From NCBI GenBank assembly GCA_964432715.1, contig CAYSOW010000007.1, positions 1-38,224 of the forward strand: a stretch of DNA of 38,224 bases, read 5' to 3'. Source of the DNA: Phocaeicola_A sp964432715. GTDB taxonomy: Bacteria; Bacteroidota; Bacteroidia; Bacteroidales; Bacteroidaceae. Of the stretch, positions 16,783 to 25,549 are shown piece after piece. The notes below the pieces were generated by a model. It saw only the letters and a list, made by a program, of their open reading frames with translations. It was not told the origin of the DNA and ran no database searches. The translations under genes were made by a program, and so were the position numbers. The stretch's first letter is position 1. The number at the start of each line of letters is the position of its first letter.

Positions 16783-17691
16783 TTAATCTTTCTGTTCAAA
16801 GAGACGGGGAGGATAGACTCCCTTCCGCATATAATCGTTGATGCGAAGCACCGCCTGAATCTTATCATCCGGAGAAACCAGCGCCATCCAGACCGCCTCC
16901 GTGGGCAACACCTTGAAGCGCGCACCCCGTTCAATCTCCTCGTTGATAAAGTCGGGCAAGAGATAAGCCTTCTTAACGTCGCCCCCCGACTGAGCCACAA
17001 AACAATCAAAATCGTTCGACAAAGCCTCAAAGAGTTCCGGCGTAAAGCCCCACATATTCATCGACACACAATCCTCCTCACTCAAAGCCATCCACTGGTT
17101 CCGCTCGCCCGGATACATAGGATGTCCGCCCACGTTCTCCACGCCCGGATAGTCAGTGACACGCTGCAAGAAACTATCCGCGCTCACCCGACAGACTCCG
17201 CGATTGGCTCCGCCCGATTCCGGCACCACATTACGCATCTTGTAGCCCACCATCACGCCCTGCCAAGCCTGCTCGTGCAGCGTATGGAGTGCATCATAGA
17301 GCATCTGGAAGCTCTCTCGCTGGTAAAAGTTGACGGCATTGATGACACCAAACGGACCATCCACCGCCAAACGACTGCAAAGAACGGCATGTGCCGATCC
17401 CCACAGCAGCGTACGCTTGGGGTGACGAATCTCGGCCGGGACATCGTCCACCTCCTGATAAACGTAAGACACTTCTATTGCATGCTCATATTTATGGGAG
17501 ACTTTCTTTCGAAATTCCTCTTCAAAATATCTACTTATAACAAATACAACCTTGTTGAAGCCCACCTGAATGGCATCATAGATGGAATAGTCGAGGATGG
17601 TCTCTCCGTTGGGACCGATACCATCGAGATATTTCAACCCGCCATACTTGTGGCCCATGGTGGCTGCGAGAACTACTAATGTTGTGGTCAT
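16783..17691 (-). CDS. Sugar-phosphate nucleotidyltransferase-like protein
   Basis: This 302-residue protein has the N-terminus of a nucleotide-sugar pyrophosphorylase: MTTTLVVLAATMGHKYGGLK (1-20) followed by GPNGETILDYSIYDAIQVGF. The start at 17691 is chosen over 17739 because it gives this family N-terminus. The middle part resembles the acceptor region (TLLWGSAHAVLCSR, VINAVNFYQ), and NMWGFTPELFEAL fits the substrate-binding region of the NTP_transferase fold. The signature departs from the usual GxGSRxGG: here it is TMGHKYGG, with His-Lys in place of Ser-Arg. No left-handed beta-helix acyltransferase domain follows. Position directly upstream of galE suggests NDP-hexose metabolism, but the base and sugar cannot be assigned. 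Confidence 0.85.
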   Translation of the reverse strand: MTTTLVVLAATMGHKYGGLKYLDGIGPNGETILDYSIYDAIQVGFNKVVFVISRYFEEEFRKKVSHKYEHAIEVSYVYQEVDDVPAEIRHPKRTLLWGSAHAVLCSRLAVDGPFGVINAVNFYQRESFQMLYDALHTLHEQAWQGVMVGYKMRNVVPESGGANRGVCRVSADSFLQRVTDYPGVENVGGHPMYPGERNQWMALSEEDCVSMNMWGFTPELFEALSNDFDCFVAQSGGDVKKAYLLPDFINEEIERGARFKVLPTEAVWMALVSPDDKIQAVLRINDYMRKGVYPPRLFEQKD

Positions 17692-17717
17692 AGATAATCG
17701 TGCTTCTCTTTTGATGA

Positions 17718-17725
17718 CAAAGGTA
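17718..17725 (-). promoter_or_regulatory. Probable nucleotidyltransferase-galE promoter (-7 element)
   Basis: The minus strand reads TACCTTTG, 26 bp upstream of the chosen ATG, which supports the shorter start. The -33 TTTG is displaced (complement of 17750-17753, 24 bp spacing). Confidence 0.5.
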
Positions 17726-17792
17726 ACTAAATAGCGCATACCCTGTACACAAAAATCGAAAAAAGTTTTCGTTATTTGCAGATTGTTTTTTA

Positions 17793-17800
17793 TATCTTTG
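17793..17800 (+). promoter_or_regulatory. Probable addA promoter (-7 element)
   Basis: TATCTTTG, a perfect TAnnTTTG, lies 34 bp before the addA ATG. It is divergent from the nucleotidyltransferase promoter. No TTTG at the ideal spacing. Confidence 0.55.
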
Positions 17801-17834
17801 AACCACTATTTAAGAACCAAACCGTTCGAATTAC

Positions 17835-20800
17835 ATGGAAAATGTTTCAGAATTAGTTGTTTACAAGGCCTCAGCAGGTTCCGGAAAGACCTTCACCCTG
17901 GCCGTAGAATATATCAGGCTCCTGGTGCAGAACCCCAAAGCCTACCGCAACATCCTGGCGGTGACCTTTACCAACAAGGCCACAGCGGAGATGAAAGAGC
18001 GTATCTTGAGTCAGCTGTATGGCATTGCCGTCAGCGACTCCGCCTCGGAAGTCTATCTGGAGAAGGTGATGGAGGCCACCGGCTTCCCGGCACAGGAGGT
18101 GCGCGAGCGTGCACGCAAGGCACTCTCCTTCCTCATCCATGATTACAACTTCTTCCGCGTGGAGACCATCGACTCCTTCTTCCAGTCGGTGATGCGCAAT
18201 CTTTCGCGCGAATTGGGATTGGGAGCCAACCTGGAAATCTCATTGAACAACAGTGAGGTGATGGAGAAGGCCGTGGACCATCTGCTAGAGAAGCTCGACC
18301 GTTCCTCGCTGGTGCTCACCTGGCTGCTCGACTTCATCAAGGAGCGCGTGGCCGACGACAAACGTTGGCAAATCAGCAACGAGCTGAAGCACTTCGGAAT
18401 GAACATTTTCGACGAAGTCTACATGGAGCGGGGCAACACACTGCGCGAGAAGTTGCGCGACCCCTCCTACGTGGCACAATATAAAAAGGAGTTGCAGGAA
18501 CTGCTGAACCAGCTGAAAGATGCGTTTCAGGGATTCGCTGACCACTTCTACGAAGTGATGGAGGCCAACGACCTGCAACCGGAGGAACTGGCGTACGGTA
18601 AGAATGCCGGTGCCACCAGCTACTTCCGAAACATTCGCAAAGGAGATTATAGCGATAAGATCTGTTCGAAGCGTGTGGAACAATGTATGGCAGGCAGTTG
18701 CTGGGCCACCAAGAGTTCCCCTCGCAGGGCGGAGATTGAAGCTTTGGCCCAGAGCGAGCTCATCGACTTGCTCTGCGATTGCGAAGAATTCCGTCAGAAT
18801 AACCTGCCCATCTACAACACTTGCAAGCTCTCCGTGAAATACCTCAATCAGCTGCGTCTGCTGGGATATATTGATGAGGAGGTGCGCGAGTCGAACCACC
18901 AGGAGAACCGTTTCCTGCTCTCTGACACGAACAACCTGCTCCATCAGTTGATGCAGGAGGGCGACTCGTCGTTTGTCTTTGAGAAGATGGGCACCACCAT
19001 CAACTACGTCATGATTGATGAGTTTCAGGACACGTCGCGCCTGCAGTGGGACAACTTCAAGATGCTGCTGATGGAAGGACTCTCGCAAGCCAACGGCGGC
19101 AGTTTGATTGTGGGCGACGTGAAGCAAAGTATCTACCGCTGGCGTAATGGCGACTGGGGCATTCTGAACGGACTGAAGGAGAAGTTCGGTCCCTACCCGA
19201 TCACCGAGAAGCAGCTAAACGTGAACCGACGCAGTGAAACGAACATCATCCGCTTCAACAATGAATTCTTTACGCAGGCACGAGAGTTGCTCTGCCAACA
19301 ATATCAGACGGAGCAGGAACAGCCCTGCGAAATGATTGCCTCCGCCTATCGGGAAGTGGAACAGGATTCCCCGAAGGAACGGGAACGAGGCTACGTGCAT
19401 ATCGAATTTCTGGAGAAAGAGGAGGAGCTCAGTTATCCAGAGGTATGCCTGCAGGCATTGGGTGAGCAGGTAGATCAGTTGGTGCATACGGGAGTGAAGC
19501 TCTCTGACATCGCCATCCTGATTCGTAAGAACCGGAACATTCCGTTGATTGCCGATTACTTCAGCGCGAACTATCCCGACTATCGCATTGTCTCCGACGA
19601 GGCCTTTCGTCTGGATGCTTCCGCTGCCATTGAGACCATGATGAACGCGTTGCGCTTGTTGCTCGATGAGCACGATGAGATTGCCAGCGCACAATTGGCT
19701 CGTTGCTATCAGCAGGAGGTGCTTCACCACGAAATGGATTGGAACACCTTGTTATTAAACGGAACGCAACAATACCTGCCGAAAGAGTTTATCGAGTGTC
19801 GGGAGGAGCTCTGCCTCATGCCGCTCTACGAACTGCTGGAACGCATCTTTAAGATTTTCCATCTGCAGGAGATTGAGCAGCAAGACAGCTACCTCTTTTC
19901 GTTCTTTGATGCCGTGCTGGAATACCTCGGCGACCACTCGTCCGACCTGACACTCTTCCTGCAATATTGGGAGGAGGAGCTTTGCTCCAAGACCATCCCT
20001 GCCGGGGAATTGGAGGGCATCCGCATCTACTCCATCCACAAATCGAAAGGTTTGGAGTTCCACACGGTGCTCGTCCCCTTCTGCGACTGGAGCATGGAAC
20101 GGGAGAACGGTGTGACGCAGTTGCTTTGGTGCCACTCCGACCTGGAGCCGTTCAATGCGCTCGACTTGCAACCGATTGCCTACTCCAAAGAGATGGCGCA
20201 GTCAGCTTTCGGTGCCGAGTATCTCAGTGAACGCACCCAGCTGTGGGTGGACAATCTGAACCTGCTCTATGTGGCCTTTACCCGTGCCTCAAAGAACTTG
20301 ATTGTCTGGGGTGCCAAGAAGGACCGCAACAATGGGGTTTCTACCCTGATAGCGGATGTGCTCAGCATGATGGGAGGCGATGTGGAGAGCGGATATACCC
20401 ACGGCGAAATCTGTCTCTCGGAGGAGCAGAAGAAGCACGACGTCACCAACCGACTGCTGCTTCCGGCCGACAAGCAGGAGGTGAAGATGGAATCCTTCTC
20501 GCAGCAGATTGAGTTCCGCCAGTCGAACCAGTCGGTCGACTTTATCCGAGGGGATGAAGAACCCGACCGCCAAGAGCAGTACATCCGTCAGGGAAAACTG
20601 CTTCACCGCATCTTCTCCACCATCCGGACGCTGGAGGACGTGGATGCCGTGCTCAAGCGCATGCAGATGGACGGCGTAGTCGACAGTCGCCACACCGCCT
20701 CATCCCTTAAGAATCTGGTCAGCAAGGCTGTCTCCACCCCGCAAGTGGCATCATGGTTCTCGGGCGAATGGGAGCTCTTCAACGAGCGTTCCATGCTTCA

Positions 20801-21023
20801 GCAGATTGATGGAGAACTGGTGGTAAGACGCCCCGACCGTGTGATGATTCAACCGGAAGGCGGAGAGGTAGTGGTGGTCGACTTCAAGTTCGGCAAGCGC
20901 CGACAGGAGTATCGCCAGCAAGTGTATGAATATATGCAATGGCTCCGGCAAATGGGACATCCGCAAGTGAAAGGCTATTTGTGGTATGTCTATAAGAATG
21001 AACTGGAGGAGGTAACTTTGTAA
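17835..21023 (+). CDS. addA: AddA/RecB-like UvrD-family helicase-nuclease
   Basis: This 1062-residue protein is predicted to be the motor and nuclease subunit of a double-strand-break resection complex. Walker A is ASAGSGKT (12-19), followed by AVTFTNKATAEMKERI (motif Ia). Further on are VMIDEFQDTSRLQW (motif II), VGDVKQSIYRWRNGDW (motif III), NRRSETNI, IRIYSIHKSKGLEFHTVLVP (motif V) and LLYVAFTRAS (motif VI). The C-terminal PD-(D/E)XK nuclease has VVVVDFKFGK with Asp1016 and Lys1018, then EYRQQVYEYMQWL. It is somewhat shorter than Firmicutes AddA. The partner gene follows after 11 bp. Bacteroidetes versions are divergent, so the addA name is by architecture and context. Confidence 0.92.
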   Translation: MENVSELVVYKASAGSGKTFTLAVEYIRLLVQNPKAYRNILAVTFTNKATAEMKERILSQLYGIAVSDSASEVYLEKVMEATGFPAQEVRERARKALSFLIHDYNFFRVETIDSFFQSVMRNLSRELGLGANLEISLNNSEVMEKAVDHLLEKLDRSSLVLTWLLDFIKERVADDKRWQISNELKHFGMNIFDEVYMERGNTLREKLRDPSYVAQYKKELQELLNQLKDAFQGFADHFYEVMEANDLQPEELAYGKNAGATSYFRNIRKGDYSDKICSKRVEQCMAGSCWATKSSPRRAEIEALAQSELIDLLCDCEEFRQNNLPIYNTCKLSVKYLNQLRLLGYIDEEVRESNHQENRFLLSDTNNLLHQLMQEGDSSFVFEKMGTTINYVMIDEFQDTSRLQWDNFKMLLMEGLSQANGGSLIVGDVKQSIYRWRNGDWGILNGLKEKFGPYPITEKQLNVNRRSETNIIRFNNEFFTQARELLCQQYQTEQEQPCEMIASAYREVEQDSPKERERGYVHIEFLEKEEELSYPEVCLQALGEQVDQLVHTGVKLSDIAILIRKNRNIPLIADYFSANYPDYRIVSDEAFRLDASAAIETMMNALRLLLDEHDEIASAQLARCYQQEVLHHEMDWNTLLLNGTQQYLPKEFIECREELCLMPLYELLERIFKIFHLQEIEQQDSYLFSFFDAVLEYLGDHSSDLTLFLQYWEEELCSKTIPAGELEGIRIYSIHKSKGLEFHTVLVPFCDWSMERENGVTQLLWCHSDLEPFNALDLQPIAYSKEMAQSAFGAEYLSERTQLWVDNLNLLYVAFTRASKNLIVWGAKKDRNNGVSTLIADVLSMMGGDVESGYTHGEICLSEEQKKHDVTNRLLLPADKQEVKMESFSQQIEFRQSNQSVDFIRGDEEPDRQEQYIRQGKLLHRIFSTIRTLEDVDAVLKRMQMDGVVDSRHTASSLKNLVSKAVSTPQVASWFSGEWELFNERSMLQQIDGELVVRRPDRVMIQPEGGEVVVVDFKFGKRRQEYRQQVYEYMQWLRQMGHPQVKGYLWYVYKNELEEVTL

Positions 21024-21034
21024 AACAGTAAACG

Positions 21035-23887
21035 ATGGAACCATTTTTAAAATTAGTAGCAGCAGATTTATATCAGAAGTTGGAGGGCGACTTGTCACGC
21101 ACAGCCATCGTCTTCCCGAATAAACGTGCCGGACTCTTCTTTAACGAGTACCTGGCCGCCCAGTCGGACCGCCCGCTGTGGGCTCCGTCCTACATCTCTA
21201 TCAGCGAACTTTATCGCTCTCTCTCCGATTGGGAAACGGGCGACTCGGTGCAACTGGTGTGTGATCTCTACAAAGTCTTTGTGGAGAACACACATAGCAA
21301 GGAGACGCTGGATGAGTTCTTCTATTGGGGCGAATTGCTGATTGCCGATTTCGATGATATCGACAAGAATATGGTGCATGCCGAGAAGCTCTTCAGCAAT
21401 CTGCAGGCACTCAAGGATCTGGAAGGGCTCGACTTCCTCACCAAAGAGCAAGAGGAGGCCATTCAGCAGTTCTTCGTCAACTTCTCGCTCGAGAAGACCA
21501 CCGAACTAAAGCAGCGCTTCATCTCGCTCTGGTCGGTCTTGGGCGACATCTACCAACAATACAAGGAGTTGTTGGCTTCTAAGGGCATTGCTTATGAAGG
21601 TATGCTCTATCGCGAAGCTTGCAACCACCTGAAAGAACACACGTGGGAGTACGACCACTACGTCTTTGTGGGCTTCAATGTGCTCAACCGGGTGGAACAG
21701 ACGCTCTTCAACCACCTGAAGGAGTGTGGCAAGGCCCTCTTCTACTGGGATTATGACACCGCTTATTTAAAGGTATCCAATCAGGAGGCCAACGAGTTCA
21801 TCCGCCGCAACCTGCGCGACTTTCCCTCTGAGCTGCCGGAGTCGTGCTTCGACAACTATAGCAAGCCAAAAGAGATTACCTTTGTGGAGGCAACCACCGA
21901 GAACATTCAAGCGCGCTTCATCCCTTCGTGGCTGCGCGAGAACCTGACCGAGAAGGAATCGGAGACAGCAGTGGTGCTTTGTAACGAGGCGCTGCTGCAG
22001 CCGGTGTTCCACTCCCTGCCGGACGACACAGTGAAGCATGTCAACATCACCATGGGTTTCCCCTTAACACAAACACCGGTGTTCAGTTTCATCCGGGCAC
22101 TGATTGACTTGCAGACCTCGGGCTTCAATGAAGAGAAGGGGCGCTATGCCTACGAACAGGTGGCAGCGGTGCTCAACCACTCTTACACCCACAAGCTCTC
22201 CGCCATCACGGTGGAGTTGATGCAAGAGCTTACCGAGAAGAACCGTTTCTTCCCGGTTCCATCCGAACTGCAACGCGACGAGATGCTCACGTTCCTCTTC
22301 ACTCCCTGCCGGGGCAATTTGGCGCTCTGTAGCTATCTGGAGGAGGCGCTCCATCGGGTAGCGAAACTTTATCAGAAGGAGGAAGATGAGGAGAAGAACG
22401 AGCTGTTCGATCCGCTCTATCAGGAGTCGATATTCCGTGCTTATCAAGTGATGGGCCGGTTCAAGTTGCTGATTGAAGAGGGAGATTTGCAAGTGATGCC
22501 GGACACCTTCACGCGACTTCTGACTCGTGTGCTCTCGGGCACCTCCATTCCTTTCCACGGAGAGCCAGCCATCGGTTTGCAGGTGATGGGTGTGCTGGAG
22601 ACGCGTAACCTCGACTTTAAGCATTTGGCCATTCTCTCACTCAACGAAGGGAAACTGCCGAAAAGCACGAGCGACTCGTCGTTCATTCCTTACAACCTGC
22701 GCCGCGCCTTCGGCATGACGTTGCCGGAACTGAAGAATGCTGTCTATGCCTACTACTTCTACCGACTGATTCAACGGGCAGAGAAGATTGCGTTGCTCTA
22801 TAACAGCACCACCGACGGACTGAATCGCGGGGAGATGTCACGCTTCATGCTTCAACTGTTGGTTGAGAGTCCACACCACATCACGAAGCAATTCATCACA
22901 GCGAGACAGAACCCGCAACAGGGAGAGACGATTACTGTGGAGAAGACACCGGAGGTGATGCAGCGCTTGTGCCGACGCTTCGACGGCTCCAAGTATCACC
23001 GACTTTCGCCCACGGCCCTCAACACCTACCTGGGTTGTCCGCTGAAGTTCTATTTCCACTATGTAGCGGGATTGAAGCCGAAGGAGGAGGTGACTACAGA
23101 GATTGACTCGGCCACTTTCGGTAGTATTTTCCACCGAACGGCGGAATTGATTTACATCGACCTCACGGCGCACAACAAAGTGATTAATCAGGAGGAGCTG
23201 GACGCCCTGCGTAAGGATAAAGTGCGACTGGAGCGTTACGTGGATAATGCCTTCAAGGAACTTTTCTTTAAGGTACCGGCGGAGGAAGTGGCGGAATACA
23301 ACGGTGTGCAGCTGATTAACTCGGAGGTGATTATTCTCTATCTGCAGCGCCTGCTCGCCCTCGACAGTCAGCACGCGCCCTTCACCATGGAGGGCATGGA
23401 GCAACAGGTGGAAGAGCTGTTTCAGGTGGAAGTGAACGGCACATTGGTGCCGGTCTGCATCGGAGGTACCATCGACCGTATGGATGCCAAGGACGGAGTG
23501 CTGCGTATCATTGATTATAAAACCGGTGGGCGACCGGGGCCGGTGGAGAGCATCGAGACGCTTTTCACACCTTCGGACAAGCGACCGGGGTATATCTTCC
23601 AGACATTCCTTTACGCCTCTTTGATGACACATGCACAGTCGCTTCCCGTGATGCCGACTTTGCTCTACATCCATTGTTCCGCCCACGACGACTATTCGCC
23701 GGCGATTCTGATGGGAGGCAGAAATGAGAAGGAGGAGGTGCGCGACTTCACCCCGCATGATGCAGAGTTTCGTGCACGCTTACAGCAGTTACTGCAAGAG
23801 ATTTACCAACCGGAGCTGCCCTTCCAACAGACGGAATGCGAAAGTCACTGTGCGTTCTGCGACTATCGGGAACTTTGCAAGAAATAA
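21035..23887 (+). CDS. addB: AddB-like PD-(D/E)XK nuclease with Fe-S staple
   Basis: This 950-residue protein is the second subunit of the AddAB-like resection complex. The N-terminal half is helicase-like but has no Walker A: the equivalent position reads AIVFPNKRAGLFFNEYLA. It is thus probably a structural or recombination-hotspot-recognition helicase fold. The C-terminal nuclease (about 660-950) contains LSPTALNTYLGCPLKFYF with Cys668, IDYKTGG with Asp827 and Lys829, and the terminal cluster Cys939-x2-Cys942-x5-Cys948. With Cys668, these make the four-cysteine Fe-S staple known in AddB nucleases. It starts 11 bp after addA and is surely co-transcribed. A weak hairpin follows the stop. Confidence 0.92.
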   Translation: MEPFLKLVAADLYQKLEGDLSRTAIVFPNKRAGLFFNEYLAAQSDRPLWAPSYISISELYRSLSDWETGDSVQLVCDLYKVFVENTHSKETLDEFFYWGELLIADFDDIDKNMVHAEKLFSNLQALKDLEGLDFLTKEQEEAIQQFFVNFSLEKTTELKQRFISLWSVLGDIYQQYKELLASKGIAYEGMLYREACNHLKEHTWEYDHYVFVGFNVLNRVEQTLFNHLKECGKALFYWDYDTAYLKVSNQEANEFIRRNLRDFPSELPESCFDNYSKPKEITFVEATTENIQARFIPSWLRENLTEKESETAVVLCNEALLQPVFHSLPDDTVKHVNITMGFPLTQTPVFSFIRALIDLQTSGFNEEKGRYAYEQVAAVLNHSYTHKLSAITVELMQELTEKNRFFPVPSELQRDEMLTFLFTPCRGNLALCSYLEEALHRVAKLYQKEEDEEKNELFDPLYQESIFRAYQVMGRFKLLIEEGDLQVMPDTFTRLLTRVLSGTSIPFHGEPAIGLQVMGVLETRNLDFKHLAILSLNEGKLPKSTSDSSFIPYNLRRAFGMTLPELKNAVYAYYFYRLIQRAEKIALLYNSTTDGLNRGEMSRFMLQLLVESPHHITKQFITARQNPQQGETITVEKTPEVMQRLCRRFDGSKYHRLSPTALNTYLGCPLKFYFHYVAGLKPKEEVTTEIDSATFGSIFHRTAELIYIDLTAHNKVINQEELDALRKDKVRLERYVDNAFKELFFKVPAEEVAEYNGVQLINSEVIILYLQRLLALDSQHAPFTMEGMEQQVEELFQVEVNGTLVPVCIGGTIDRMDAKDGVLRIIDYKTGGRPGPVESIETLFTPSDKRPGYIFQTFLYASLMTHAQSLPVMPTLLYIHCSAHDDYSPAILMGGRNEKEEVRDFTPHDAEFRARLQQLLQEIYQPELPFQQTECESHCAFCDYRELCKK

Positions 23888-23906
23888 GCAGAGACTCCTT
23901 ATAGAT

Positions 23907-23934
23907 GGGAGTTCTTACAGATAGAGGAGCTCCC
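23907..23934. terminator. Small hairpin between convergent addB and cobB
   Basis: GGGAGTTC (23907-23914) pairs with GAGCTCCC (23927-23934) with one G-T pair. The T tract is poor on both strands, and the right arm touches the cobB stop codon. It is at best a weak terminator. Confidence 0.4.
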
Positions 23935-25247
23935 TATACATCCCATAAACCGAACGGAGCTTCCTCACCCCAATAGAGATGAGTGTAGCCGGCCCGCACC
24001 TGCTTATAGGCATAAAAGGCCGTATCCGTTGCCTTTCCTCGTGCATCATAGAGTGTAGCGAGGGAAGGCGGCGTTTGTGCGGAGGGCAGCAAAGAGGAGT
24101 AATGGAACTCATGCCCCTTGTAGCACTTGCCTTGATAAGTAAAGGAGCGATAGCCCAGGTGGAGGCGCATATGCTCCATCGTGGCCTGCATCGGAAGCAC
24201 CCCCACCATGGGATAGGTAGCCTCATCCATGCCGACAATCGACTCACAAAGATACATCATGCCGCCACACTCAGCCAACAGTCGTCCATCCCCCTCCACA
24301 TACTCGCGCAAAGCCGTCCGCATGGATTGGTTCTGACTCAGTTCTTGCAGATAGTACTCCGGATAGCCTCCCGGTAAATAGATAAAATCAGCTTCAGGAA
24401 GAGTGGTATCCTTGATGGGACTGAAGAAGGTCACGCTGCCATAGCGGCGCAGCACATCCAGATTCTCCCGATAATAGAAATTGAATGCCTCATCCTTTGC
24501 CACCGCGATACGCAAGTGCTCAGTGCACGAGCACTTCTGCACAGACAACGGTTGTTCCGCAGGCACCAACTCCTGCGCATAGAGTTGTAACATCCGGTCG
24601 AGGTCGGCCGTCCGCTCCAGCTGCTGCGCAATCTGCAACGAATAGCTTTCAAAGAGATATTGACTCTCCAAAGTCAGTCCCAAGTGGCGCGACGGAAGTT
24701 CAATCTCCTTCATCCGCGGCAGATAACCCAGGCACTCCACCCCGGCATCCTGACACGCCTGAGCCAATAAACGGTAATGATTCTCAGAAGCCACCTGATT
24801 AAAGAGGACACCAAGCACCTTCACCTCCGGATGAAAGTGGCGATAGCCATAAATCAAGGGCGCCACCGAATAGGCCGTAGAGCGTGCGTTCACCACGAGC
24901 AGCACCGGCACACCGAGTTGCAGGGCCAGTTCCGCACTACTCCCTTTCATCCGGTCGTAGCCATCGAACAAACCCATCACGCCCTCCGTCACCAGCACCT
25001 CCGCCTCTGCGCCATACGTAGCATACACCTGACGCAAGTGTTCGGGCGAGGCAAACCAGCCATCGAGATTGACCGACTCCTCTCCGGAAGCCAACTGATG
25101 ATATTTCGGATCAATATAATCCGGACCACACTTAAAAGGCTGCACCCGCAAGCCCCGTTCCCGAAGCGCGCGAAGCAGACCCAGCGTCACCGTAGTTTTA
25201 CCGGAGTTCGACCCGGCTGCACCGATTAATATTTGAGGTTTAATCAT
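23934..25247 (-). CDS. cobB: Cobyrinate a,c-diamide synthase
   Basis: This 437-residue enzyme is of the CobB/CbiA type and amidates the a and c side chains of cobyrinate using glutamine and ATP, in cobalamin synthesis. The start at 25247 (MIKPQILIGAAGSNSGKTT) is preferred over 25280 because the family begins there. The P-loop is AAGSNSGKTT with Lys17. Downstream are QPFKCGPDYIDPKYH and EGVMGLFDGYD. The C-terminal glutaminase-like domain has LPGGYPEYYLQELSQN and the nucleophile Cys327 in AECGGMMYL. No other corrin genes are near. The adjacent cobalamin riboswitch faces the opposite way, so it cannot control this gene in cis as a leader. Confidence 0.95.
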   Translation of the reverse strand: MIKPQILIGAAGSNSGKTTVTLGLLRALRERGLRVQPFKCGPDYIDPKYHQLASGEESVNLDGWFASPEHLRQVYATYGAEAEVLVTEGVMGLFDGYDRMKGSSAELALQLGVPVLLVVNARSTAYSVAPLIYGYRHFHPEVKVLGVLFNQVASENHYRLLAQACQDAGVECLGYLPRMKEIELPSRHLGLTLESQYLFESYSLQIAQQLERTADLDRMLQLYAQELVPAEQPLSVQKCSCTEHLRIAVAKDEAFNFYYRENLDVLRRYGSVTFFSPIKDTTLPEADFIYLPGGYPEYYLQELSQNQSMRTALREYVEGDGRLLAECGGMMYLCESIVGMDEATYPMVGVLPMQATMEHMRLHLGYRSFTYQGKCYKGHEFHYSSLLPSAQTPPSLATLYDARGKATDTAFYAYKQVRAGYTHLYWGEEAPFGLWDV

Positions 25248-25269
25248 TCCAAAATCTTTAATTTCAGAA

Positions 25270-25277
25270 CAAAAATA
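25270..25277 (-). promoter_or_regulatory. Possible cobB promoter (-7 element)
   Basis: The minus strand reads TATTTTTG, which fits TAnnTTTG, 22 bp before the cobB ATG. The region is AT-rich and no -33 is evident. Confidence 0.4.
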
Positions 25278-25320
25278 CAAAAATTATCCATGGAAATAGG
25301 AGGAATTACAAATTTATTTA

Positions 25321-25328
25321 TATCTTCG
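25321..25328 (+). promoter_or_regulatory. Possible riboswitch promoter (-7 element)
   Basis: TATCTTCG is one base away from TATCTTTG and lies 12 bp before P1 of the riboswitch, a suitable distance for a start near 25335. No -33 TTTG is seen. Confidence 0.4.
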
Positions 25329-25340
25329 CCCCTGTTTTGG

Positions 25341-25549
25341 TGATGCACCACTTCATACAAGTGGGCATAAAAGGGAATCCGGTGAGAGTCCGGAACAGTA
25401 CCCGCTACTGTAATCCCCGTAAGCGTAACGATATTCTCACGCCACTGTCTGAATGACATTCCAGATGGGAAGGCATATCGTTCGGGGAGAGTCAGGAAAC
25501 CTGCCAAGCAGAATAGCATCATGTTTTCTCTCGGGAAAAAGAGAACATG
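25341..25549 (+). ncRNA. Cobalamin (B12) riboswitch with regulatory hairpin
   Basis: The plus strand carries the full cobalamin-aptamer signature. The core is AGGGAATCCGGTGAGAGTCC (25371-25390), continuing through ACAGTACCCGC. CCACTG is at 25442-25447, ATGGGAAGG at 25465-25473, and the B12 box AGTCAGGAAACCTGCC at 25490-25505. P1 is TGATGC (25341-25346) with GCATCA (25516-25521). A peripheral stem pairs AACGATAT (about 25427-25434) with ATATCGTT (25475-25482). Directly after P1 a hairpin (about 25522-25549, TTCTCT with AGAGAA) exposes a CGGG loop (25532-25535). This is complementary to CCCCG (25415-25419) in L5, the expected kissing-loop control element. The riboswitch is oriented away from cobB and has no recognised gene downstream. 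Confidence 0.95.

Noticed and set aside
25244..25522. A 92-codon minus-strand ORF across the riboswitch
   Set aside because: It is the reverse complement of conserved aptamer sequence and overlaps cobB's start. Its openness is explained by the RNA, not by coding.
25341..25549. Riboswitch as a leader for cobB
   Set aside because: All conserved boxes read on the plus strand, while cobB is transcribed leftward on the minus strand.
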